This document shows, one piece after another, positions 17,523-28,121 of a stretch of 64,000 bases of DNA. Position 1 is the first letter of the stretch; every line of letters starts with the position of its first letter. Both the position numbers and the translations under genes were made by a program. The notes under the pieces were generated by a model that was given only the letters and a program-made list of their open reading frames with translations, searched no databases and was not told where the DNA came from. This DNA comes from Methylobacterium sp. UNC378MF (GTDB taxonomy: Bacteria; Pseudomonadota; Alphaproteobacteria; Rhizobiales; Beijerinckiaceae): the NCBI RefSeq assembly GCF_900103195.1, contig NZ_FMWU01000011.1:1-64000 (forward strand). The letters are read 5' to 3'.

Positions 17523-18146
17523 ATGCCGGAAGCAACCGTCCACATCGTCGACGACGATCCGGCCCTGCGCAGCGCGCTGGCGCGCCTGTGCCGGTCGGCC
17601 GGTCTCGCGGCGGTCGCCCATCGGGATCCGACTTCGCTGCCGATCACCCGGACGCGCGAGGCGCCGGAATGCATCCTGCTGGACGTGCGCCTGACCGATC
17701 AGAACGGCCTGACGGTCCAGGAGACCCTGCGCGATGCCGGCTGCACCGTCCCGATCATCTTCCTCACCGGATACGGAACCATTCCCATGACCGTGCGGGC
17801 CATGCGCGGCGGTGCGGTCGAGTTCCTGACCAAGCCGGTCGGCGACACGGTCCTGCTCGAGGCCATCCATCGCGCGCTGGACATGGATGCGGCCACCTTG
17901 CGCGCCGGCCGCCTTCAGGACGAGCTGTCCAGGCGTCTCGCAGCCCTGACGGCGCGGGAAGGCGACGTGCTGCGCTGTGCGATCGGCGGCCTGATGAACA
18001 AGCAGATCGCCGCCGAACTCGGGATCACGGAGATCACCGCCAAGGTCCACAAGCGCCGCATGATGGCGAAGATGGGGGCCCGCTCGCTCGCGGACCTCGT
18101 GCTGATGGCGCATCAACTCGGGATCGAGGCGACCCGGCAGCGTTGA
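17523..18146 (+). CDS. FixJ/NarL-type response regulator with LuxR HTH
   Basis: A 207-residue two-domain regulator. The receiver has VDDDPA, phospho-acceptor D54 in ILLDVRL, the FLTGYG switch Thr and the Lys in LTKPVG. The LuxR-type HTH is at about 140-200 (LTAREGDVL, MNKQIAAELGITEITAKVHKRR). The start at 17523 is the only ATG that begins the receiver fold correctly, but the ribosome site is weak. No histidine kinase is adjacent, so it is an orphan here; the kinase at 9052 already has a partner but could also signal to it. Confidence 0.87.
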   Translation: MPEATVHIVDDDPALRSALARLCRSAGLAAVAHRDPTSLPITRTREAPECILLDVRLTDQNGLTVQETLRDAGCTVPIIFLTGYGTIPMTVRAMRGGAVEFLTKPVGDTVLLEAIHRALDMDAATLRAGRLQDELSRRLAALTAREGDVLRCAIGGLMNKQIAAELGITEITAKVHKRRMMAKMGARSLADLVLMAHQLGIEATRQR

Positions 18147-18234
18147 TCGGATCGGCCGGTCCCGGTCTTCGCCGGACCCGGCGGGGTGAGGCCGCGATCC
18201 GGGCCATCCGTCTCCACCGTTGCCGGCATGAGCC

Positions 18235-19431
18235 TCATCGCGCTCGCCGCGACATCCCGGCAAGCTGGAGGCCGGTCGCGGCCGCGGCGAGCGACACGCC
18301 CAGGCCCGAGACCGCCAGCCAGCCGGCCGCCTGCCAGGCGGCGGTGGCCGCGGCCGAGCCGGCCGCCCCGCCGAGGAACATGGCGCCCATCAGGATCGTG
18401 TTGAGACGGCCCCGGGCCTCGGGCCGGAGGGCGAAGATCAGGTGCTGGTTCGAGACGAGCGCGCTCTGCATGCCGAAATCGAGCAGGACCACGCCGATCA
18501 CCAGCCCCGCGAGGGCGTTCCAGCCTCCCAGGACGAGCCAGGAGATCAGGGTCACCGCCGCGCCGATCGCCACCACCGCGTGAGGACCCCGCCGGTCCGC
18601 GACGCGACCCGCGATCGGGGCGGCGAAGATGCCGACCGCGCCGACGATGCCGAACAGGCCCGCGATATCGGCGCCGAGGCCGAAGCGCGGCTCCTGCAGG
18701 CGGAACGCCAGGATCGTCCAGAACACCGTGAAGGCGGCGAAGATCAGCGCCTGGGTCACGGCTGCGCGGCGAAGCGCCGGCAGGTCGCGCCAGAGATGAA
18801 TGAGCGAGCGCATCAGCGCGCCGTAGGGCAGGCTCTGGGCGGGGCGGCTCACCGGCAGGCTGGCCGCCATCAGCCCGCCGGCTCCCAGGGCCATCGGCAC
18901 CCCCAGCCAGAACATCGCCCGCCACCCGCCATGGGTCGCCACGAACCCGGCGAGCGTTCGGCTCAGCAGGATCCCGGTGAGGATCCCGGACAGGACCGTG
19001 CCGACGGTGGCCCCCCGGCGCTCGGGCGCGGCGAGGTGGGCGGCGAGCGGGACGATCTGCTGTGCGACGGTGGCGGACAGGCCGACGAGCAGCGAGGCCA
19101 CGACGACCAGCGCGGCGTTGGGCGCCAAGGCCGTGAGGAGGAGCGCGACGGCGAGCATCACGAACTGGCCGACGATGAGCGCACGGCGTTCGACGAGGTC
19201 GCCCAGCGGCACCAGCAGGAAAAGTCCCAGCGCGTAGCCGAACTGCGTCGCGGTGGGCACAAGCCCGGTGAGGCCACCGGGCAGATCCGCCTCCATGATG
19301 CTCAGCATCGGCTGATTGTAATAGATGTTGGCGACCGCGATGCCGGCTGCGCCCGCCATCGCGAATGTGAGCCCGCGCCGGAGGAGAGCCGGCTCCGGGA
19401 TCTCCAGAGAGTCTTGCGTGATCATCGCCAT
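18235..19431 (-). CDS. MFS transporter (drug/metabolite efflux, DHA1-like)
   Basis: A 398-residue major facilitator with twelve membrane segments, the A-like loop motif [14 protein letters not shown] between helices 2 and 3 and a similar repeat GRVADRRGP in the second half. Length and motifs match 12-helix drug-proton antiporters. The likely true start is the ATG at 19425, two codons in, because GGAG lies six bases before it. It starts about 50 bases after the flavoprotein gene stop, at the end of the minus-strand efflux series. Confidence 0.88.
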   Translation of the reverse strand: MAMITQDSLEIPEPALLRRGLTFAMAGAAGIAVANIYYNQPMLSIMEADLPGGLTGLVPTATQFGYALGLFLLVPLGDLVERRALIVGQFVMLAVALLLTALAPNAALVVVASLLVGLSATVAQQIVPLAAHLAAPERRGATVGTVLSGILTGILLSRTLAGFVATHGGWRAMFWLGVPMALGAGGLMAASLPVSRPAQSLPYGALMRSLIHLWRDLPALRRAAVTQALIFAAFTVFWTILAFRLQEPRFGLGADIAGLFGIVGAVGIFAAPIAGRVADRRGPHAVVAIGAAVTLISWLVLGGWNALAGLVIGVVLLDFGMQSALVSNQHLIFALRPEARGRLNTILMGAMFLGGAAGSAAATAAWQAAGWLAVSGLGVSLAAAATGLQLAGMSRRAR

Positions 19432-19482
19432 CTCCGAACACGCCCGGCGCGGGCGCGCCGGCCGAACCGCGGCACCGGACGC

Positions 19483-21165
19483 TCAGCCCACGCCCGGATC
19501 GAGGAAGCGGTGGATCGCCTGGACCACGACCGACCCCTCCCCGACTCCGGAGGCCACGCGCTTGACCGAGCCCGCGCGCACGTCACCGACCGCGTAGATG
19601 CCGGGTGTCGTGGTGGCGAAGGGCGACGACAGGGCCTGCCCGTCCGCGTCCTGGCCGGTCGACACGAAGCCGCCCTTGTCGAGCGGCAGGCAGCCGCACA
19701 GCCACTCGGTGTTGGGCGCGGCGCCGATCATCACGAACAGCGCGCCGAGCGCCTGCGCCTGAACGTCACCGGTTCTGGTGTCGCGCCACGCGACACGACG
19801 CAGGAACGCGTCGCCCGCGAGGGCCGTCACTTCCGTGAACGGGTGCACGGTGATCTTCGGCGACGTGGCGATCCGCCGGACGAGGTAGTCGGACATCGTC
19901 GCCCGCAGGCCGGGCCCGCGCACCAGGACATGGACGTGGGCGGCGGTCGCCGACAGGAACATCGCTGCCTGCCCGGCGGAATTGCCGCCGCCGACGACCG
20001 CGACCGCCTGCTGCTCGCACAGCCGCGCCTCCGTCCCGGTCGCCGCGTAATAGATGCCCTGCCCTTCGAACCTTTCGTAATCCGGGAGGTCGAGCTTGCG
20101 GTAGCGCGCGCCCGTCGCGACCACGATCGCCCGGGCCCGGGCGGACCGACCGTCCTCCAGGGCGATGCGATACGGCCGATCCGTGCAATCGAGGCGGCAG
20201 GCGGCCCGCGAGATCGCGAGATGGGCGCCGAATTTCTGCGCCTGGATCTGGGCCCGTCCGGCGAGCGCCTGCCCCGAGATCCCGGTCGGGAAGCCCAGGT
20301 AATTCTCGATCTTCGAGGACGTCCCGGCCTGACCGCCGGGCGCCTCCTGCTCGATCACGAGGGTCGAGAGGCCCTCCGAGGCCGCGTAGACCGCGGCAGC
20401 GAGGCCGGCAGGCCCCGCCCCCACGACCGCGACGTCGAAGACCCGGTCCTCGTCGAGGGGCTCGGTGAGGCCGATCCGGTCGGCAAGCTCCCAGGTGGAC
20501 GGATTGCGCAGGACGACCGGGCCGGGCGCGACGACCGCGGGCAGATCGGCCTCGCCAAGTCCGAAGCGCCGCATCATCTCCGGCGCGTCCCCGTCGAGAT
20601 CGGTGGCGACGGTCCGATGCGGATAGGCGTTGCGCGTCATGAAGCGCTGCAGGCGCAGGGTCTCCGCGCAGTGGCTCGGTCCGATCAGCACCACGCCGCC
20701 ATGCTGGTGCCGCACGAAGCCCAGGCGGCGCAGGATGAAGGCCCGCATCACGATCTCGGAGAGGTCCGGCTCGGCCGCCAGCATCCGCCGGAACTCCAGG
20801 CGCGGGACGCGGATCAGCCGGGTATCCGTCCGGGCCTGGCTGCTGACGAGGGATTCCCGCCCGTTCAGGAAGTTCGTCTCGCCGGTGAACTGCCCCGCAT
20901 GATGGACCGTGAAGACGTGCCGCTCGCGATCCGGCCCCTCGTCGAACGTCTCCACCGCGCCGTCGAGCAGCAGGAAGAAGTCGGCGGCGCGATCGCCGCG
21001 CCGGTAGAGGAACGTGCCGGCCGGCACCGTTTCCTCCGTGCCGTACTGGGCGATGCGCGCGATCATGCCCGCGTCGAGGAGCGGGAAGGTCTGAGCCTCC
21101 CGCAGATAGGGATCGGTCTGGTCGAGGGGCGAGGACATCGCGGCATCGCCGAGCATCTGGACCAT
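19483..21165 (-). CDS. cNMP-binding domain / glutaredoxin-fold / thioredoxin reductase-like flavoprotein
   Basis: A 560-residue three-part protein. Residues ~15-150 form a cyclic-nucleotide-binding beta roll (GTFLYRRGDRAADFFLLLDG, FTGETNFLNG). Residues ~160-245 look like a thioredoxin-fold domain with a single Cys (GPSHCAET). Residues ~255-555 form a class II FAD/NAD(P)H oxidoreductase with VVGAGPAGLAAAVYA, VVGGGNSAGQAA and the terminal IYAVGDVRAG. The redox CxxC that thioredoxin reductases carry after the Rossmann entry is absent; the equivalent stretch is YYAATGTEA. It therefore cannot be a classical thioredoxin reductase. GGAGTGAG precedes the ATG at 21165; the frame continues far upstream but out of any gene. 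Confidence 0.88.
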   Translation of the reverse strand: MVQMLGDAAMSSPLDQTDPYLREAQTFPLLDAGMIARIAQYGTEETVPAGTFLYRRGDRAADFFLLLDGAVETFDEGPDRERHVFTVHHAGQFTGETNFLNGRESLVSSQARTDTRLIRVPRLEFRRMLAAEPDLSEIVMRAFILRRLGFVRHQHGGVVLIGPSHCAETLRLQRFMTRNAYPHRTVATDLDGDAPEMMRRFGLGEADLPAVVAPGPVVLRNPSTWELADRIGLTEPLDEDRVFDVAVVGAGPAGLAAAVYAASEGLSTLVIEQEAPGGQAGTSSKIENYLGFPTGISGQALAGRAQIQAQKFGAHLAISRAACRLDCTDRPYRIALEDGRSARARAIVVATGARYRKLDLPDYERFEGQGIYYAATGTEARLCEQQAVAVVGGGNSAGQAAMFLSATAAHVHVLVRGPGLRATMSDYLVRRIATSPKITVHPFTEVTALAGDAFLRRVAWRDTRTGDVQAQALGALFVMIGAAPNTEWLCGCLPLDKGGFVSTGQDADGQALSSPFATTTPGIYAVGDVRAGSVKRVASGVGEGSVVVQAIHRFLDPGVG

Positions 21166-21182
21166 CGGGGATCTCACTCCGT

Positions 21183-22169
21183 TCAGCGGGCCGGCTTCGG
21201 GATCGTCCCGCCGGGAGCATGGGACGGGGGCGGCGCCCCGGCCGCGACGCTCACGGTCGCGGTCAGGCCGGCGGCGAGCGTCACGTCGTCCGGCACGGCA
21301 TCGAGCGTGACGCGGACCGGGATCCGCTGGGCGAGCCGGACCCAGGTGAAGACGGGATTGACCGAGGGCAGGCCGGCGACGCCGGGTGTCGCATTCGGGT
21401 CCATGATGCCGCCGGCGAGGCTCTGGACGCGGCCGTTCAGCACCCGGCCCGGGTAGCCCATCAGCACGATCCGGGCCGCGTCGCCGACCCGGATGCGGCG
21501 CAGCTGCGTTTCCTCGAAATAGCCCGCGACCCAGTAGCTGTCGGAATTGATGAGCGTCATCGCGGCTTGGCCGGCGATCGCGTAGGTGCCGGCCTGCAGG
21601 AGGAGGTTGGTCACGGCGCCGTTGACGGGCGAGCGCACCTCCACGCGCGAGAGGTTGAGTTCGGCGTTCTCCAGATCGGCGACGGCGCCCTGGTAGGCGG
21701 CCTCGGCCGCGTCGGCGTTGCTCTGGTAGGTCTGACGCACCTCGGCGCTGACGGCGAGGTCGTCGAGCCTGTTGCGGCGGTCCGCCTCGGCCCGGGCATT
21801 GGCGACCTGCGCGGCGGCCCGGGCCACGGCGGCCTGCGCGCGCTTGACCGCGATCCGGTAGTCGCGCGGATCGATCCGGAACAGCACGTCGCCCTTGCGG
21901 ACCGTCTGGTTGTCGGTGACGAGGACCTCGGTGACCTGGCCGGATATCTCGGCCGCGACCTGCGCCGTGTAGACGCGCACGCTGCCGTCCCGGGTCCAGG
22001 GCGTGTCGACGTAATAGGCCCAGGCGAGCCAGGCGAGGAGTCCGGCGCCCGCCAGCACCGTCGCGACCGCGAAGAGGCCGAAGACCGACGGGGCGGCGGG
22101 ACGGGGCAGCGGCGTCGGCGGCTGCACCCGCGCCGGCGGCGCACTGCCTTGCTGGAGGCTTGGCATCAC
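21183..22169 (-). CDS. Periplasmic adaptor subunit of efflux pump (AaeA/EmrA, HlyD family)
   Basis: A 328-residue membrane fusion protein: Pro-rich cytoplasmic N-terminus, one membrane segment (about 28-48), lipoyl half with VRKGDVLFRIDPRDY, helical hairpin (about 95-175), second lipoyl half and a beta-barrel. It belongs with AaeA/EmrA adaptors for export of aromatic acids or drugs. The frame begins GTG at 22169 with ATG at 22166. It abuts the DUF1656 gene and is 17 bases before the flavoprotein gene, so it is mid-operon. Gene order with DUF1656 and the FUSC protein is that of aaeB-aaeX-aaeA systems. Confidence 0.9.
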   Translation of the reverse strand: MMPSLQQGSAPPARVQPPTPLPRPAAPSVFGLFAVATVLAGAGLLAWLAWAYYVDTPWTRDGSVRVYTAQVAAEISGQVTEVLVTDNQTVRKGDVLFRIDPRDYRIAVKRAQAAVARAAAQVANARAEADRRNRLDDLAVSAEVRQTYQSNADAAEAAYQGAVADLENAELNLSRVEVRSPVNGAVTNLLLQAGTYAIAGQAAMTLINSDSYWVAGYFEETQLRRIRVGDAARIVLMGYPGRVLNGRVQSLAGGIMDPNATPGVAGLPSVNPVFTWVRLAQRIPVRVTLDAVPDDVTLAAGLTATVSVAAGAPPPSHAPGGTIPKPAR

Positions 22170-22379
22170 TCACAGACGCCCGAGCATGAGGACGAGCCCC
22201 GACAGGGTCACGGTGAAGCAGGCGAGTTCGATCAGCGGCGAACGCGACCAAGGCCGGGTCGCCGGGACCCGGCGCAAGGTGACGACGGCGGCGGCGGTCA
22301 CGCAGACGGCGATCAGCACGCAGGGTGCGAAGGGCGCCACGAAAACCCCCAGGATGTCGATCTCGCGCAGCGGCATCAT
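22170..22379 (-). CDS. DUF1656 small membrane protein (AaeX-like)
   Basis: A 69-residue protein with two membrane segments and an N-terminus MMPLREIDILGVFVAPF, the standard DUF1656 opening. It overlaps the FUSC permease stop by 4 bases and its own stop abuts the adaptor start, so the three are coupled. DUF1656 proteins accompany AaeA/AaeB efflux pairs; their exact role is unknown. Confidence 0.85.
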   Translation of the reverse strand: MMPLREIDILGVFVAPFAPCVLIAVCVTAAAVVTLRRVPATRPWSRSPLIELACFTVTLSGLVLMLGRL

Positions 22380-23425
22380 GGGGCGGTCCTCCAGATCCGC
22401 CCGGGGAGCACCACCTCGAAAGCCGCGACCGCGAAGGCGATGCCGACGAAGACCGCCAGGCTCTGGTTCAGCGAGCCGATGAGGTCGTACTGCATCGGGT
22501 TCATCGGATCGACCGCCGTCAGGAACGACAGGTTGTAGCCGATCGCCGCCCCCGTCGTGCGCAGATCCGTGACCGCGACCGCGCCGACGAAGAGGAAGGG
22601 AAACAGAACGACGGCGAGGATCTCGAAGGCGGCCGGCGTGCCGAGGAGGTAGTACTTCGCGCCCAGCCCGGCGATCTGGCCGACGCCGACGCCCCAGAGA
22701 TAGGCGCGCGCACGCCGGTCGGAATCCGGCATCGTGGCGAAGATGATCGACACGACCCCCGCGAAGGCGACGAAAAGGCCGCCGGTCGGCCAAGCGGTCG
22801 CGATCCAGATCGCCCAGGCGGCCCCGACGACCAGGCTCGTTCGAAGCGCGTTGGCGGCGACCACGTCGGAACTCGGCATCGCCGCGACCGCAGTTGCGGG
22901 CGGGGGACCCTGGCCGATCTCGGCAAGCGCGCTCGCCGCGTAGACGCAGGCGATCCCGAGCGAGATCTCGGCACCGCGCGCCAAAGCCGTTCCGAACACC
23001 GACAGGGGCGCATCGGAACTCAGGACGACGATCAGGCCCGCGGTCAGGCCGCCCAGGGCGGCCCCGTAGGAGGCGAGACCCGGAAGGCTCCCCCCGACAT
23101 AGGCGCTGAGCCCGAACCACAGGGCCAGATACAGCCCCAGGGCGATCGGCGCCTGAGCGAACGCCGCGATCCCGACCACGCCGGCGACGAGCCCCAGCAC
23201 GGTACCGATCATCCGCCATGCCCCTTTCCGGGCGACCAGGCCGCGGGTGGGCAAGGCCAGCGACATCACCGTCCAGGCAGCCCAGCGCGGCGTGTCGAGC
23301 TGAAGCCACATGGCCAGCCAGAGCGCCGTCAGGGCGGCCAGCGTCGTCCGGATTCCGAACGGCACACCGGTCGCCGCGAGACGCCTCAGACCGTGGGACA
23401 GGTGGTCGATCAAGGAATGCGTCAT
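22376..23425 (-). CDS. FUSC-family aromatic acid exporter permease (AaeB-like, short form)
   Basis: A 349-residue polytopic inner-membrane protein with about ten hydrophobic segments. The family pattern is visible in LDTPRWAAWTVMSLALPTRG, the short RKGAWRMIGTVLG basic turn, and its repeat in the second half around WPTGGLFVAFAGVVSIIF. It is about half the length of E. coli AaeB and lacks the large cytoplasmic domain, as in the shorter FUSC permeases of many Proteobacteria. With DUF1656 and the adaptor it should form a tripartite aromatic carboxylic acid or drug exporter. The start at 23425 is the first ATG giving the conserved N-terminus; its ribosome site is not obvious. Confidence 0.87.
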   Translation of the reverse strand: MTHSLIDHLSHGLRRLAATGVPFGIRTTLAALTALWLAMWLQLDTPRWAAWTVMSLALPTRGLVARKGAWRMIGTVLGLVAGVVGIAAFAQAPIALGLYLALWFGLSAYVGGSLPGLASYGAALGGLTAGLIVVLSSDAPLSVFGTALARGAEISLGIACVYAASALAEIGQGPPPATAVAAMPSSDVVAANALRTSLVVGAAWAIWIATAWPTGGLFVAFAGVVSIIFATMPDSDRRARAYLWGVGVGQIAGLGAKYYLLGTPAAFEILAVVLFPFLFVGAVAVTDLRTTGAAIGYNLSFLTAVDPMNPMQYDLIGSLNQSLAVFVGIAFAVAAFEVVLPGRIWRTAP

Positions 23426-23505
23426 CGCTGAGGGACGCTCCCGGCCGACGCGGCGTCCGGCCGGGCTTCGGGCTTGCCGGGCGGCGTTGCCCGGCCGAGT
23501 CACGG

Positions 23506-24546
23506 TCAGGCTCCCGGGATCAGAAAGCCCCGATGGCGCGTCAGCGCCTCGGCTACGGGACGTGGCACCCCCAGGTTGGTCGCCAGCACGTCCGGCGGGT
23601 TCGAGCCCAGCCACGCCGAGAGATCGTTGGCTTGGTAACGCCCGTTGTTGAAGCCGATGAGCACCTTGAGGATGCCGGGCCCCGTATTCCGGATGTAGTG
23701 TCCCGATCCCATCGGGGCGTAGCCGACATCGCCCGCGTCGAAGGTCTCGACGACGACGTGACCTTCCGCCAGGAACACGGCCATCTCGGCCGAGCCTGCG
23801 AGGTAATATTGCCATTCGTCGGCGTTCGGGTGCCAGTGCAGCTCCCGCATCGCCCCCGGCTCGATCTCGAGCACGGATCCCGCCATCGTGGTCGAGAGCG
23901 GGAATTCGTCGACCGTGACGGTGCGCTGGGTGCCGCCTCCGGGGACGCGCCGCGGTTCCTGGGCGTGGAGCGGGTAGCGGTGACGTGAGGTCAGTTCCGG
24001 CCGCGCCCGGGGCGCCGCATCGGGCGATCGGTCATCCGGCACAGGCCCCAGAGCGAAATACGCCTCGCCATGGGGCAAACCGGCTCGATCCGCCGCGCTG
24101 AGGCCGAGATTCTGCGCCAGGGCGGCCGCGGGCGTATGCGCCAACCAATCCGTGACGCTGAAGGTGTGATCCTCGGAGAAGTCGCCGTTGTCGAAGATGA
24201 GGATGAAGTGGCACTCATCCGGTCCGAGCCCCTGGATCGAGTGTCCCCAGCCGCGGGGGAAATACCAGACGTCGCCGGGACCGAACGTGTCGATTGCCGA
24301 GCCGCCATCGGGGTCCAGGATGGTGGTGCGGCAGGACCCCGAAACGACATAGGCCCATTCGGCAGCGTTGGCGTGCCAGTGCATCTCCCGCATGCCGCCG
24401 GGCGCGAGCCGCATGGACACGCCGGCAAGACCCTGACTGGCCGGAAACTGTTTCACCGAGGCGCCCCGGGTGACGCCTCCGGGTCCGAGGCGAGGCGGCT
24501 GCTCCTCGAGGCGGTAGCGGAACGACAGATCCGTGGTGGTCACCAT
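23506..24546 (-). CDS. oxdC: Bicupin oxalate decarboxylase
   Basis: A 346-residue bicupin. Domain 1 has a full manganese set H56, H58, E63 and H102; domain 2 has H237, H239, E244 and H283. The active-site lid reads SEDHT (124-128) and keeps the Glu that makes the Bacillus enzyme a decarboxylase rather than an oxidase, followed by TFSVTDWLAHTP, very close to OxdC. The expected reaction is oxalate to formate plus CO2. There is no signal peptide, so it is cytoplasmic. GAGGA precedes the ATG at 24546. It opens the minus-strand run that continues with the AaeB/X/A efflux genes; the gap to the permease is 80 bases. Confidence 0.85.
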   Translation of the reverse strand: MVTTTDLSFRYRLEEQPPRLGPGGVTRGASVKQFPASQGLAGVSMRLAPGGMREMHWHANAAEWAYVVSGSCRTTILDPDGGSAIDTFGPGDVWYFPRGWGHSIQGLGPDECHFILIFDNGDFSEDHTFSVTDWLAHTPAAALAQNLGLSAADRAGLPHGEAYFALGPVPDDRSPDAAPRARPELTSRHRYPLHAQEPRRVPGGGTQRTVTVDEFPLSTTMAGSVLEIEPGAMRELHWHPNADEWQYYLAGSAEMAVFLAEGHVVVETFDAGDVGYAPMGSGHYIRNTGPGILKVLIGFNNGRYQANDLSAWLGSNPPDVLATNLGVPRPVAEALTRHRGFLIPGA

Positions 24547-24736
24547 GCAATCCTCGTTGCAAGAGAAGCGTTGCGGCCCGAAGGGCGCTCAGAGCGATGC
24601 GCCGCGTCACGCCCGACAGCGGTGAAACGGCCGCGCGGTGCCCGGGCGGGCCGGAGGCCCCACGCATCACCGGCGCGCGCCAAAAATCCCGGGCTCGACG
24701 ATCTTTGGTCGTTGTCGGATCTAAAGCCTGGCGAAG

Positions 24737-25045
24737 TCAGTAATATCGCGGGATCGGACCATCTTGAGGCGTGGTGTCGCCTTCGAGATCGATCATGACC
24801 GCGTCGACATAGCACCAGCCCCAACCTTCCGGAGGATCGTATCCCTCGATGATGGGATGTTCGGTTGCGTGGAAATGCGCTGTCGCATGGCGCATGGGCG
24901 ACTGATCACAGCAGCCCACGTGACCGCAGGTTCGGCAGACGCGCAGGTGAAACCATGCGCTGCCGATCCGGAGACAATCCTCACAGCCGCGCGCACTCGG
25001 CGTCACCCTCTGGATGCCTGCAACGTGCCTGCACACTGGCACCAC
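24737..25045 (-). CDS. UBP-type zinc finger protein
   Basis: A ~102-residue protein with a UBP (ubiquitin-hydrolase-type) zinc finger: CEDCLRIGSAWFHLRVCRTCGHVGCCDQS, then HATAHFHATEHPI, supplying the Cys and His ligands, and a C-terminal WGWCYVDAVMIDL. Small stand-alone proteins of this type occur in many bacteria, which lack ubiquitin; their ligand is unknown. The GTG at 25045 is preferred because GGGAG lies 7 bases upstream; the frame opens much earlier but reads as non-coding there. It is upstream of, and codirectional with, the oxalate decarboxylase. Confidence 0.8.
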   Translation of the reverse strand: MVPVCRHVAGIQRVTPSARGCEDCLRIGSAWFHLRVCRTCGHVGCCDQSPMRHATAHFHATEHPIIEGYDPPEGWGWCYVDAVMIDLEGDTTPQDGPIPRYY

Positions 25046-25391
25046 CCGGCGTCTCCCTGCTTGATCGGCCGCGATGCTGGATCGCGCCGGAGGCGCGTGA
25101 TCCGCACGCAGCCTCACCCAAGAGACCGCGATCGCACCGACGCATCTTGTCGAAAGCGGCGGCCATTTGGACGATCGGATCGGTTCCATCGGCATCGGCA
25201 TGAGATCGTCAGGTGATGGTGGCCGAGTGACGTGGCACGAATGTTCCAAAAGGATAGGATCCATCAATATTCCTGAAGCTGCTTACTTTAGTCCATGTAA
25301 CATCCACCTGCGCGTCGCTCCGGAATGCTCGCGGCGTCCACGTGGCCGGACTCCGTCGCCCGGACGGGGCGATCTTCAGGGATCATGGACG
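25046..25391. other. Intergenic region between zinc finger gene and small exported protein
   Basis: These 346 bases contain no supported gene. The part near 25250-25310 is AT-richer than its surroundings and is the likely promoter region for the small exported protein. A partial sigma-54-like string at 25233-25247 lacks the -12 GC and is not called. Confidence 0.5.
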
Positions 25392-25598
25392 ATGAAGTCA
25401 CTTCTCCTCGGCGCCACCGTGCTCGTCGGGTTTCTGGTCGCCTCAGCCGCTCCGAGCCTCGCGGCCGGCGATGGCCTGGATCGGGACGCGGCCGCACAGG
25501 GCAACGGCCATTTCGCCGGCATGCACCGTGGCGCGCGGATCACCTCGCGGTACGGAGTGATGCGTCCGCGTCGCCACCATCGGCACCACCGTCGCTGA
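25392..25598 (+). CDS. Small exported His/Arg-tailed protein
   Basis: A 68-residue protein with a clear signal peptide (KSLLLGATVLVGFLVASAAP, cleavage likely after ALA at about residue 24). The mature part is ~44 residues, polar, and ends in a His/Arg cluster (RRHHRHHRR) that could bind metal or nucleic acid/membrane surfaces. The ATG at 25392 is chosen because the signal peptide begins there. No family is recognised. It is followed by the molybdoenzyme gene after 232 bases on the same strand. Confidence 0.7.
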   Translation: MKSLLLGATVLVGFLVASAAPSLAAGDGLDRDAAAQGNGHFAGMHRGARITSRYGVMRPRRHHRHHRR

Positions 25599-25830
25599 GG
25601 CGTTCGGACAGGCCCGCGCCTCGCATGATCCGCAGGATCGCCCCCGAGCTGCGCGGCGGCGCGATCGGGGCGCCCGGCCTCCGGCCGCGGATTGCGGGAG
25701 CCGGATGCCGCGCGAAGCGGGATCGGCCGGCATGCCCGGCCGCCTGTCCGGCGCATCGCACGCGTCTCGTCCCTGATCGCCGCTTCGGACGCTTCTGACG
25801 TCCGCGCCCGCCTCCAGCCCGAGGACCCCG

Positions 25831-28119
<2,289 letters not shown>

Positions 28120-28121
28120 GC

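Noticed and set aside
19483..21165. Thioredoxin reductase
   Set aside because: The CxxC redox pair expected after the FAD domain entry is missing, so the name thioredoxin reductase is not used.
19483..22251. Single 922-codon minus-strand frame
   Set aside because: Only the part from 21165 onward is the flavoprotein; the upstream part is an out-of-frame shadow of the adaptor gene.
25233..25247. Possible sigma-54 promoter before the small exported protein
   Set aside because: TGGCAC is present but the -12 element reads TTCC rather than TTGC, and the distance to the gene is long.
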